The notes under the pieces: generated by a model
The model's input: only the letters and a program-made list of their open reading frames with translations
The model's database searches: none
What the model was told of the DNA's origin: nothing
Shown: in pieces, positions 45,412 through 55,109 of the stretch
How the letters are laid out: the number at the start of each line of letters is the position of its first letter
Numbering within the stretch: position 1 is the stretch's first letter
Position numbers and translations under genes: made by a program
From: Emiliania huxleyi CCMP1516
Taxonomy: Eukaryota > Haptophyta > Isochrysidales > Noelaerhabdaceae
NCBI RefSeq assembly: GCF_000372725.1
Contig: NW_005200814.1
Span: 146,302 to 210,301 of the forward strand
Direction: 5' to 3'
DNA length: 64,000 nt

Positions 45412-46033
45412 GTGTGTACCAGACTGCCCGGCGCGCGCCGCAGCTTGGATGCTCGCCCAGACGGTAAGCGCGTCAGATTCCCGTGTGCTCCTTCCACACG
45501 CAGCAGATCTCGATGGCGGCGGTGGCGGGCGACGCCGAGAACATCAACAAGCAGGCGCCCCGGGGGCGCAATACCTGCACCGGTTATGCAGAGATATTTT
45601 ATTCTCTTCTTCTCCATGAAAGACAGAGATTTTTAGCACGGTTGCCGTGCCGCCGACGGATGGCAGGCAACCGAGGAATACAGCAAGAAGGAGAAGCCCG
45701 CAGTTCGTACTCAGCTGCCCAAACCACCCAACAGACGGACCGCGGCGGAGTTGCGGCGGCGGAGACACAGCGAGAGGCCGGTTGGCGAGGCGTTCCTTCC
45801 TCCTGCTGACGGCGACGCGCTCGCACAGAGACGGTCCTCGCGCTAGCCTGGCCGCAGGCCGTCATCTCGGCCCTGTCTGGTCCAAGGTGGTGCGGCGATG
45901 TGCTGCGACGGGCTCCACGCGGCGGGCCAGAAAGTCATACCGGACAACACACCTAAAGGACTGATTCCAAGGCCTTTATTTATTGGAAGCCTGCCCAGCT
46001 GCCTGCGCAGGCAGCCAGTCGCTGCTCACGTTC
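45412..46033. promoter_or_regulatory. Divergent interval between J-domain and RlmN-like genes
   Basis: 622 bp between start codons of two divergent genes. It contains no recognised element; a short open stretch from ATG 45513 (MAAVAGDAENINKQAPRGRN) has no support. Confidence 0.3.
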
Positions 46034-48043
46034 ATGAGCGCTGCTCGGCGGCCGCAACAGCAATCCATGCACGCCGAGCACGCGGCCGGCCAGCTCTATC
46101 GATTTGTCTGTGCCCTCTTCGCGATACTCGCACGCCACCTCCCATGGCTGCTGCCGCCAGAGCAGCCGCCGCCAAAGCAGCCGGCTCCAGCGCCGCCGCA
46201 AGAGTCGCCATCGCCGCCGCCTCCGCCGCCGCCGCCTCCGCCGCCGCCTCAGCCACTCCCACCGGCGGACGGCGCCCCGCCGGAGCGCCTCCTGCGGCAC
46301 ACGCAGGCCTCCTTCGCCGCCGCGGCGCGCTCCCGGCTCGGCCGCGGCGAGCGGCTCGCCCGCGCCCTCTACCGCGCCTTCTACTGCTCGGCGGGCAGCC
46401 TCGAGCGGGCGGTCGCCTCGCTGCCGGAGCTGCGCGCGGCGGGCGAGCTGGGCGCGGCGCTGCACGGCCTGTGCGACCCGACGGCGCCGCTCTCGTTTGC
46501 TTGCGGCGGCGGAACGCCGCCAGCGCCGCCGGCGGACGGCGAGACGGAGAAGTACGTGCTGTGCTGCGGCGGCGGCGAGGAGGTTGAGATGGTGGCGATG
46601 CCGGCGCCGGGAGGGAGGTCGTGGTCGCTCTGTGTCTCGTCGCAGGTTGGGTGCCGGATGGGGTGCTCCTTCTGCGAGACGGGGCGGATGGGGCTGCTGC
46701 GCAACCTGTCCGCGGCTGAGATCGTGGCGCAGGCGGGTGGTGCGGCTGCTGCGGCCCGTGAGGAGCCGCCCTCCCTTATGGTTGATGGTCTGTGAGCAGG
46801 TCGCGCTTGCGGCGCACGTGTTGGGGCTGCACGTGGCCAACGTGATCTTCATGGGCATGGGTTCGAAGCCTCTCGACCCCTTCTCTCTTCGCACGAGCTG
46901 CTCCTCACGCCGTGTGCCGTGATCAGGCGAGCCGCTCGACAACGTGGACGCTGTCGTCCAGGCGATTGCATGCGTGCCGCCTCCGGTCATGACGAACCCT
47001 CTCTCCCATCCCTTCGCTGCTTAATCACAGGCGATCCGCGTGCTGGTCGACCCCGCGGGTGCACTCTCCCCCTCTCTCCCTGCCAGGGGCTCGCCGCCTT
47101 GCTTGGCATCCGCCTTGACATCCCACCCCGCCGCAGGGCTCGCCGTGCCGGTGTCGCACGTGACTGTCTCGACGTCCGGCGAAGCGGAGCACGTCCACAC
47201 GCTGCTGCAGGCGTTGCCCTCGGTCCGGCTTGCCTTTTCGCTGCACGCGCCAAACGACGCCCTCCGCTCGAGGCGCGAGCCCTTGCAGAATGCAACACAC
47301 ACACCCGCCACCCAAGCTGCGCTCGAGGCTGCCCGCGTGAAGCTGCGATCCACTTGCGTCCCCGCTCGAGGAGCGGACGCACCCCGCGCTGCAGGCTCAT
47401 GCCGATCAACCGCCGCGTCCCTCTCGCGCTGCTCGCCGAGGCGATGAGGCACTGCATCGCGGCGACGCGGCGGCGGGTGACGGTACAGTACGTGCGTGCC
47501 TCCGCCGCGGAAGAGGGAACCTCCTGCCACCGCCTCCCCGCCTCCACTGCGTCCTCTCGACGCCGCAGGTGCTGCTCGCGGGGGTCAACGACCATCCGGC
47601 GCGACTCGGCCTCCCCCCCTCCCCCCTTTCCACAGGACCCTCGCCTGACCCTTCCCTGCGCCGTCCTCTAGGCGCACGCCAAGGAGCTCGCCTCCTTCCT
47701 CGCGGCCGTCGGCCCCGCCTCCCGGCTGCATGTCAACTTGCTGCCGTACAACGCGCAGAGCGGCACGCCGCGCTACTCAGCGCCCTCCGCAGACGCGTGC
47801 AAGGCCTTCAAGGCGGAGCTGGTCGCAGCGCGGCTCTTCGTCAAGATCCGGTGGACCAAGGGCGCGGACAAGATGGCCGCTTGCGGCCAGCTGGGCAACC
47901 TCAACCTCCGCCGCGAGCTGCGACGGCGGCGGCTCGAGTACGCGGAGGCGGCGGGCGAAGGGGCGAGGGATGCCACCGGCCTGCGAGCGCCGAGCAGAGA
48001 CGGCGGGGCAGCGTGCGCGCAGCGCGATACTCTGGTGTGGTGA
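46034..48043 (+). CDS. RlmN/Cfr-type radical SAM RNA methyltransferase
   Basis: Methylates C2 of an adenosine in 23S rRNA and tRNA through a radical SAM mechanism. The Cys motif is [19 protein letters not shown] (CxxxCxxC). Other motifs: [56 protein letters not shown] and [20 protein letters not shown]. The N-terminus [20 protein letters not shown] and a Pro-rich spacer precede the conserved region; plastid or mitochondrial targeting is plausible but not shown. Among the introns, those after VAQ, VVQ, LRS(ag) and NDHP start with GC; those within MGMG|E, DPA|G and VQY|V start with GT. The intron at 46974 begins GCGAT and the next exon also begins GCGAT. Confidence 0.88.
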
Positions 48044-48326
48044 GGCTAGAGTCGATATTACGATGTATGTAGAAAGGAGATGGCAAGAATTTCGTCAGGG
48101 AGGGGGATCGGGGAACTCTGGTCAGTTCACTCGGAACTGAAACGTGAATCGGAGTCGAATCGGAACCCATGGAACGGCAAAACGCGGCAAACGGCAAGTA
48201 AGGCGCACCAGGAGCGGCAGCGCGACGAGCGCGAGCAGCGGGAGGAGGCCGACAGGGCGGCGGGGACCGTCCTGCCGCCCGAAGTCAAGAGGGCGGCGTC
48301 GAGTTGGTGAGCGCCGACGAAGCACA

Positions 48327-49063
48327 GAGCGATTCTAAGATCAGGTCTGCCACCTCCCCGCTGGAAACGAAAATCTAAGTTACAAATCTCGAATAAATCT
48401 CGAAGCACACTTGAATGCTCACTTGGCAGGTAACATATGCGCCACGCGCCCCAACCGCTCCTCTGGTCGCCGCCGGCCTCCGCGGCGGCGGCGATGTCCC
48501 AGCGCCACCCATCGGCCAGCCCTCAGATCGATCGATCGGCGCTCAAAGTCGGCTTCAGATCCGAGAACGCTGCTGGCGCCGCCGCCGATCCCAGCGGCGA
48601 CGCCAGCAGCTTCCTCTGCTCTCCAATGCGCCGAGAAGCGACGCGGGGGTGCTCGGCCCGCCATGCACGACGAAGGCTCCGCCGGGCGCGCGTCGGCCGG
48701 TCCGGTGGCACCCTCTGCGCGCGGCACCTGCCGGCGCCCCGACGACAGCCGTCGCGCCACCGCTGATGGAGGGGCGGTCGGCGCCGCTGCCGCCGCGCTG
48801 CCGGTGGGAGGGGCACTGGTGGTGGCCTGGGCGGCCCTCCGCCGCCGCTCGGGGCGCCCGGGCAGCGGTGGCAGCCTGCCGCCGCACCACTTCGAAATGC
48901 CCGCTGACCACTTCGAAATGCCCGCTCCGGCGGCCCGCGATCGGCGCTATTCTTTTTTCTACAAGCAAAATTCGAGCCAATTGAGAAACTGAAGCGGGCA
49001 GGCTGGAAGCACTGAGGGACGGCCGATTTTCGCCCAGTGGCAGGCCTGATCTTAGAATCGCTC
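48327..49063. mobile_element. Foldback element, 27-bp inverted arms
   Basis: Left arm 48327-48353 (GAGCGATTCTAAGATCAGG onward) and right arm 49037-49063 are reverse complements with one mismatch. Similarity continues loosely inward (GCTGGAAACGAAAATC versus GGGCGAAAATCGG). The interior contains a short open frame and a direct repeat of ACCACTTCGAAATGCCCGCT. It resembles a non-autonomous transposon of about 740 bp. No clear target-site duplication was identified. Confidence 0.6.
48663..48992 (+). CDS. Hypothetical frame inside the foldback element
   Basis: The frame from ATG 48663 (MHDEGSAGRASAGPVAPSAR) has one hydrophobic span (AVGAAAAALPVGGALVVAWA) and a duplicated HFEMPADHFEMPA caused by a DNA repeat. 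No family recognised; GC-rich chance frames are common here. Confidence 0.2.
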   Translation: MHDEGSAGRASAGPVAPSARGTCRRPDDSRRATADGGAVGAAAAALPVGGALVVAWAALRRRSGRPGSGGSLPPHHFEMPADHFEMPAPAARDRRYSFFYKQNSSQLRN

Positions 49064-49512
49064 CACAGAGTAGCACGGTGCTGTTGCGTGTTGGATGGGG
49101 TGCACAATCATGCAGGCTTTTATATTTTGGATCATTGCTTTTGGAGGGGTGACGTGAGGCGGGTCTGAGGTGTGTGTGCACATGCATGCGGATGTCATCT
49201 TGTTCTATGTTCTTCCCCGTGAATGACAATTTGATCAATCAAAGTATGCATTATACGCGGTACGAGCAATGCATGAAGAGGGTCTCCCAGTGGCGCCACA
49301 GTGTGCCACTGTAGCCGTCTTGAGAAGGCGTCCGAGTCGAGCACTTGCACGCCCTGCAGCGGGATGATGCCGCGCTCGACCTGACTTTGTGCAGCCCTAG
49401 TTTACTCGGACTCGGAGGGAGTACCCCATCGTTGAGGTCGAGCGTCACCGCTGGCAGCCCTTGGCGAACGGCGACTTGAAGTCGTACCTATTTTGCAGCA
49501 GGGCGCAAGCGT
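49064..49512. other. Stretch without a supported gene
   Basis: 3' flank of the prolyl hydroxylase. I see only a CCACAGTGTGCCACTGTAG-type short palindrome near 49295. Confidence 0.35.
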
Positions 49513-52209
49513 CTAACTATCCACAGCCCCCTTTGGAGAGTGCGACATCCGACAGGCGCACTGGTGGATCCAGAAATTGGCCACGAACTTCTCGCCCTTT
49601 GTGACGGGCAGCGCCTCGTGGTCAGTGCGCTCGTCCTGTTCATGGGAACAAGGTGTGGCACCCAATCGTCCCTCTCGAGGGGTAGGCAGCTCCCGTGCAC
49701 GACCACCTCGCTGTGCGGCGCGTCGGCCAGCACCGACGGCCAGAGGACGGCCTTACCTGCTCTCATTTAGCGGTGTGGAGAGTCGCCACACAGAGGACGG
49801 CCGCCGGCACGACGACAGGGGCTGCCGCGTTGCGGCTGGATGTTAACGGGACCGGAGGGGAGGTTGGGGAACGCGGTCGCGCCTCCACGCGGCACCTGTT
49901 GACAGTCTCCGCCATACACAGACCGCGCCTCGCCACGCACGCGTTGCGCGTGTCCACCAAGAGTACACACAGCGCTCGTCAACCCAAAAGGGGGTGCGGA
50001 TACATCTCGCGGCTGCATCTCCGCTACTTCGCGGCACGTGGTTCAAGTAGCCTAACAGCGTGTAGATCCGCACGCCCTGCAACCGTTCGAGGTCGCCTGT
50101 TCACGGCGGGGCGAGACGACCTGCATAGCTCGCGGTCGCGCTGCCGCTAGGCGCGCAGGTGCCGTCAAGGATCTCGCATATTTCCCCTACATCTTGCTAT
50201 GTCTCGGCGAGATGGTCGCGCCGTCGAGATAGTCGCTGTGTCGACCGTAGAAGGCGCAGTTCGGGTCGCCCACCCTCGCGCAGGCATGGTAGTAGACCTG
50301 ATCCCACAAACCAGTCTGGTGGCAGATCTCTGCACCGCTCGCCTTGTGCAAGCAAAAGCAAGACCAGCTGAGCATGCTCCGCATTCGTCTCCGGCGTCTG
50401 GGTGACGTTGGCGACGCGCCTCGCCACCTGCCGCACGAGCGGTGTGAAGGGAGCACTTTTTCGCAACGCTGTGGTAGTGCCTGATCACCTGCTGCACGAG
50501 CGGGTCGTTGAGGCACGCGTCATGCTGACACCTATGGAAATCGTGACACGCGCTGACCATATCTCGGTCAGATCTCGACTAGATATCGGCTGAGATCTCG
50601 GCCAAATCTCGGCCTAATCTCGGTCGTATCTCAATCAAATCTCGCCCACCAGCTGTGCTGCGAGCTGCGGATCGTGGTTTCGACGTCGCCAAAGGTGCCG
50701 TCCTCTCTGAGGCCTGCTCACACATGGACCGTGAAGAGACGGATGCTCCCATTTCCCTCCGAGCCCGCTCCTCGTCAATGCCGGCCGCGAGTGACTTTGA
50801 GTAGCGGCCTCGCCCGTGACGGATGAAGGCGTCCGTCTCCTCCTCGGAGAAGAATTTGTGAAAGATGATCACCTGCTCACACACCCGGCTGCGAACGATG
50901 CCTCAATTCTGCTACTTTGGCTGTGGAAGAGGGCCGGCGGGTCCACGGAGATGCGCTCCGGCTTCAGATCCGCAAAGTCGGTCATCGCGCGGTCAAACGT
51001 CCGGTGCAACACTCCGGGCGGCAGCGCGGCCGTGCGGTTTGGAGGTATGGGGCAGCGAGCGTTGTACTGCCTCTTGCCCAGACCGACCTTGGCGCAGGTG
51101 TGGTTGCAGTTGACGAGCATGAAGCCGGGGTCGGACTCGCACTGCCCGTTGCTCGCCCACGTCAGGCACTGCGCCGAGTTGGCCCAGGCGTCCGGCGGGC
51201 CGAGGTCGACAGGCACCTCTGAAGGCCGAACGAAATCGGGCGGGGTAGAGTGGTCTGACGGCGCTGCGTGACATGCCGCCTGGACCTCCTCGATGTCGTA
51301 AACGCCAGCAAAGCTCATCTCTCCGGAGCTGGGCAGGCAGGCTGGGAAGCTTGCAACTCGCGTGGCGTAGTACTTGCCTCGCCGGAACGATAGATGGTAG
51401 GGAACTGCGGTATCCGCCTTGACGCCGAGGAACGAGCAGAAGCCGAGGCAACACGAGGCTGGGTCCGTGACGGGGATGAGAGTAAATGAGACGGGGACGC
51501 CGGCTATGGAGAGTGTCAACTGAGTGCATGTGCAGGCGCCGGTCGTCGTGCCGTCGCAAGAGACAGGCGACTCCACGCAGGCGCCTCCCGCAAGCATGCA
51601 GCCATTCTCGGCGAGGCACGTGCTGCTCCCAGCAGCGGCGCAAGTCAGGGGTGGATCACCCGCGCCGCCACCTCCGCAGGCACAGCACGCTTGCATGGCG
51701 GATAATCCACCTGTACCAGTGTGCTGTCCAATATCAAAGCACTTCGGACCCCACTTAGCGAAGTAGCTGCACCCAATGTCGCTGCCATCTGCTTGGACGA
51801 GAGTCGGGTGCGCCCATCCACGGATGAGGTCGCCGCAGCTCTTGCAGCCGACGGCGCCCGACGCAAAGCGGGTGCCGGTCTCGTCAAAACGGCACAGGCG
51901 CCCCGGGGTGCTCTTGAGCGCTGTGCAATCGTCCTGGGTCTGAATGTCTTGGCAGAGCGGGGTTTGGCCTTTGAATATCTGTCGATCGGACATCGTGACG
52001 GACGAGGAGCGAACCCCGTGTGGCCGGGTCTCGTTCGTCTCTGGCGGTGAAGGCGACCTGCAAAAGGCGATCGCCACGGTGGCCACGATGGGCACCAAGA
52101 GCCAGGCTAGTTGTGTGTGATTGTGCTGTTGGAGTTTGTGACGAGAGGAGAGATGCGTCGGGCGCGGCGGCTTGGCGGGCCGATGTGGCTGGGCGGTTTT
52201 CTTGCCCAT
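49513..52209 (-). CDS. Membrane prolyl 4-hydroxylase with Cys-rich and ShK-like modules
   Basis: Fe(II)/2-oxoglutarate oxygenase that hydroxylates proline in secretory proteins. ATG 52209 gives MGKKTAQPHRPAKPP and a type II anchor (WLLVPIVATVAIAFC). The lumenal part has a Cys-rich module (GCKSCGDLIRGWAHP to MQACCACGGG), a second Cys-dense region, and an ShK-like module (CLTWASNGQCESDPGFMLVN). The catalytic domain follows in small exons: VIIFHKFFSEEETDAFIRHG, DGTFGDVETTIRSSQHSW, ACLNDPLVQQVIRHYHSVA, YGRHSDYLDG (H-x-D iron ligands), GVRIYTLLGYLNHV, PRGGATAFPNL, GKAVLWPSVLADAPHSE and TDHEALPVTKGEKFVANFWI (third His and 2OG Lys). GC donors occur at the joins DPP|VIIF, DG|GVRIY and RG|KAVLW. The intron before PRGGATA has an 8-bp direct repeat GTGCCGCG at both ends. 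Location is inferred as ER/Golgi. Confidence 0.86.
50561..50645. repeat. Intronic ATCTCGG-type 11-bp repeat
   Basis: About eight imperfect copies of GATCTCGGCCA-like sequence (the reverse of the CCGAGA family) in a prolyl hydroxylase intron. Confidence 0.75.
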
Positions 52210-52668
52210 GAGGAAGTGGTCAGGCTTCACGATGCTGCATGGCAACGGTGATGAAGAGCTCGCGCGAAGCGCTTGTCGGGAGCGCAAGCGGGTCGCGCCA
52301 AAAGGACACGCCGCACAATGTATTTACTGCGCGCGCAACTCGCGCCACCGAGAGAGAGCGCCCCCCCCCCCCCCCCTCCCTCGTACGAGAGGACCACCGC
52401 TGCGTCGAGGGTCGGATCTCGGAACAGACAGACAGGCAGGCAGGAGGCAGAGAGAGAGATCCGCAACTGACAGAGTCACACGGGAGCAAACAAACAAGCC
52501 TTCACCCACCCATGCCCTCCCCACATATCAGACAGTGCAGCTGCGCCCCGGGAATTCGCGCGCCACTCGCGCGCTCTTCGAGCTCCCCATTCGCGTTGCG
52601 CACGTCTCTAGAGATAGACGTTTAGTCCAAGGCCCGGAAGATGCGATGGCGCGTGTAGAGGCGCGCTC
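52210..52668. other. 5' flank of the prolyl hydroxylase
   Basis: Contains a C run (52363-52377) and GACAGACAGGCAGGCAGG microsatellite-like sequence. No gene supported. Confidence 0.35.
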
Positions 52669-52744
52669 TCAAGACGTGGCGCGCTGCTTGCCACGCGCCT
52701 TGGCCGACAGGACTGGCTGCGCGTTGGCGGCCGCCTCGACGGGT

Positions 52745-52778
<34 letters not shown>

Positions 52779-53975
52779 TCGGCGCGCTCGTTGGGGGGAG
52801 GGCGCTCGGCGCGCCGCTTCGCTGCCTCGTGAGTAGCTCTAGCATGGCGAGGCTCTCGTCGCGCGTGCGCCAGTGTGGCTGCGTCGCGTCCGGCTCGAGC
52901 TGTGCAGAGACGATTGAGAGCGGCGTCTCGCCTACTCGAGTATCACAGAATCTGAACCCCACAGAATGGCAAGGAGAAGCGGTGGAGGCGGCGTCTCTCG
53001 CCCCCGTCGTTGGTCGCGGCGGGGTCGAGGCCGGCATCCAGGAGCATCTTCACGCACCTGCAGAGCCGTGGAGGGAGGCATAAGGCTAGCCACGAGACTG
53101 CAGGCGGGTGGTACACGAATAGCGATCCACAACCCCATCCCGCCCTCACCATGCTCTCAGCTCGGCTCTCTCTCCCCGATCTTGCGCGCTACTCGCGCAC
53201 TGGCTCTGGTCGGTCGGGCTGATCAGTGCGATGTAGTCGACGCGTACGACGATGTGCAGCAGCGTGTCTCCGAGCCGCCTAGTCCACTCCGCCAGTCATG
53301 ACAGACAAACAGGACTGATGCGCAGCGCCCGCGTGTCGCCGCGGCGCCGGCGGGACAGGAGTGGCAAGCGAGCGTCGAGACTCGCGCGATCCTCGGCATC
53401 CACCGCCTCCTCCGCCGCCGCAGCCACCTCCTCCTCGCTCGCCATGTCGCTCGCGCCCTCGCCCAGCGCCGCGCCTTCTTCCGCCGACGACGCCGCCGAT
53501 GCCGCCGCCGCCGATGCCGCCGCCGAAGACACCATCGGCCCTCCGCCCACCTCTCTCGCGCCCGCCTCTGAGCTGGCGTTCTCCATCTTCGAGCGCGCCA
53601 GGGCGCGGGTGGTGCGCGGGTGCTGCTCAATGATCGGCGCCTCGGCCTCGTTACGCAGCCGCGGGGTGCGGCGGCCCTTGCTCGCCGTGCGGCGCAGCCG
53701 CTCCACCGCACACGCGACTCGCTCCGCGCGCTGCTCCGCGAGGTGGCCCGGCTCGAGGGACCTGGCCCAACATCCAGCAGTCAGAAGTCGTCGCGACGGG
53801 TGTCTGCGAGCGCTCCGTTGAGAAGACCAGCACGAGGAGGAGCCGCGCTCCGTGCCGGTGCGCCACGCGGCGCGGTGCTCCTTGCGCACGCGCACGAGCG
53901 GGTCGGCGCCGCGCGCGAGCAAGTAGCCGACGATGGGCGCACGAGCGAAAAGGCAGGCCTGCGCTCTCTCGCGGG

Positions 53976-54065
<90 letters not shown>

Positions 54066-54839
54066 GGGGGCGGCGGCGGGCCGGCACGTTGAGGGTGGAC
54101 GCGTGGCGAGAAGAAGGGTGAGGTTGATGCTTCGCGACGTGGGAGGCGGGAGAAGGCTAGGGAGATGGGTGAGACCTCGTGGTTCATAGGTGCGCTCCTC
54201 CTGCAGCGCCGAGAAGGCCCACTTGCCTCCTCCGAGGTCATCCACGCCGACCTCGCCGCTCTTAAGCCTCTCTTCCATCGCCGAGATGTACCTCTCGATG
54301 TCACTCGGCGAGAAGTGTCCGGCGGACCTTGCGAGCGTCCACCAGCGCTCGCGCTTCGCCATTGCGTTCGCGAAGGTCGAGGCGCCGGAGAAGCCGAGTC
54401 GAGGAAGGCGTAGTTGGGACGAGAAGTCGAGGTCATCGAAGGAAAGCGTGGCGCTAGAGGTCATGTAGCCTCGCGAGGGAAGGCTGGTGCTCCCACCCTT
54501 GCAGCGTGGCCGTCGCAGCGCGGGCGCCCGCTGGTCCTCGGTCGCAGAGCCGCCCTCGTAATGGCCGGCGACCGCCTCCTCCACACTCCAGCGGCGCGAG
54601 GAAAGGAGCGCCACTGCCGCGGCGGGCTCCAGGCAGGGGAGAATGTCCAGAAGGGACGCGACCGCCTCGTCCCGCTTCGCGTCGGAGGGCTCGTGAAACG
54701 CCTCATCAAACGCCTCATCGAGCGGCGGCAAGGTGGATTCGGAGGAAGAGCTGAAAGCGGGCCGGCGCCGCTTTTCGGCAGCCTCCTCGAGAGGAGCGGC
54801 CCGGGAGCGGCCCGAGCGGACTGGGCCGAGTCTACGCAT
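52669..54839 (-). CDS. Ankyrin-repeat protein with conserved-looking N-terminus
   Basis: Minus-strand exons read, in order: a Ser/Glu-rich N-terminus with a UBA-like stretch (VALLSSRRWSVEEAVAGHYE), a block TLSFDDLDFSSQLRLPRLGF with RSAGHFSPSDIERYISAMEE and KWAFSALQEE, then ankyrin-like pieces APIVGYLLARGADPLVRV, GDTLLHIVVRVDYIALI, CVKMLLDAGLDPAATNDGG and GETPLSIVSAQL. The tail has a poly-Gly run and ends at 52669. Splice joins are not resolved. The (CA)n microsatellite at 53979-54061 sits in an intron. Protein-protein interaction is the only safe functional statement. An ANKZF1/Vms1-like protein was considered but the diagnostic VLRF1 domain is not seen. Confidence 0.5.
53979..54061. repeat. 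(GT)n microsatellite
   Basis: About 83 bp of pure GT, intronic to the ankyrin gene. Confidence 0.96.
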
Positions 54840-55109
54840 ACATATTTGTGTTCGCCAATGAAGCGCCTCGATGAAAAAACATTATCGCGACTTGCAGAGG
54901 AGGGCGGAGGCAGCACTTCGCTCCGTGTACTCAACTGCATGATCAACAAAAGGGCACACACGTTTCTCATCAGTCATCACCACGACTTCCCCACTTCGTG
55001 TCGTCTCCCGAATCTCAAGCTCGGGCTGTGGGCACACGTGGTCCTCCCCGTGCGCCCCTCACTCAGCCTTCCGCGAACCACGCAGCCATAGCGCGCCGGC
55101 ACCCGGCGC
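54840..55109. other. Intergenic interval
   Basis: Upstream of the ankyrin gene and downstream of the AAA gene on the same strand. No feature seen. Confidence 0.3.
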
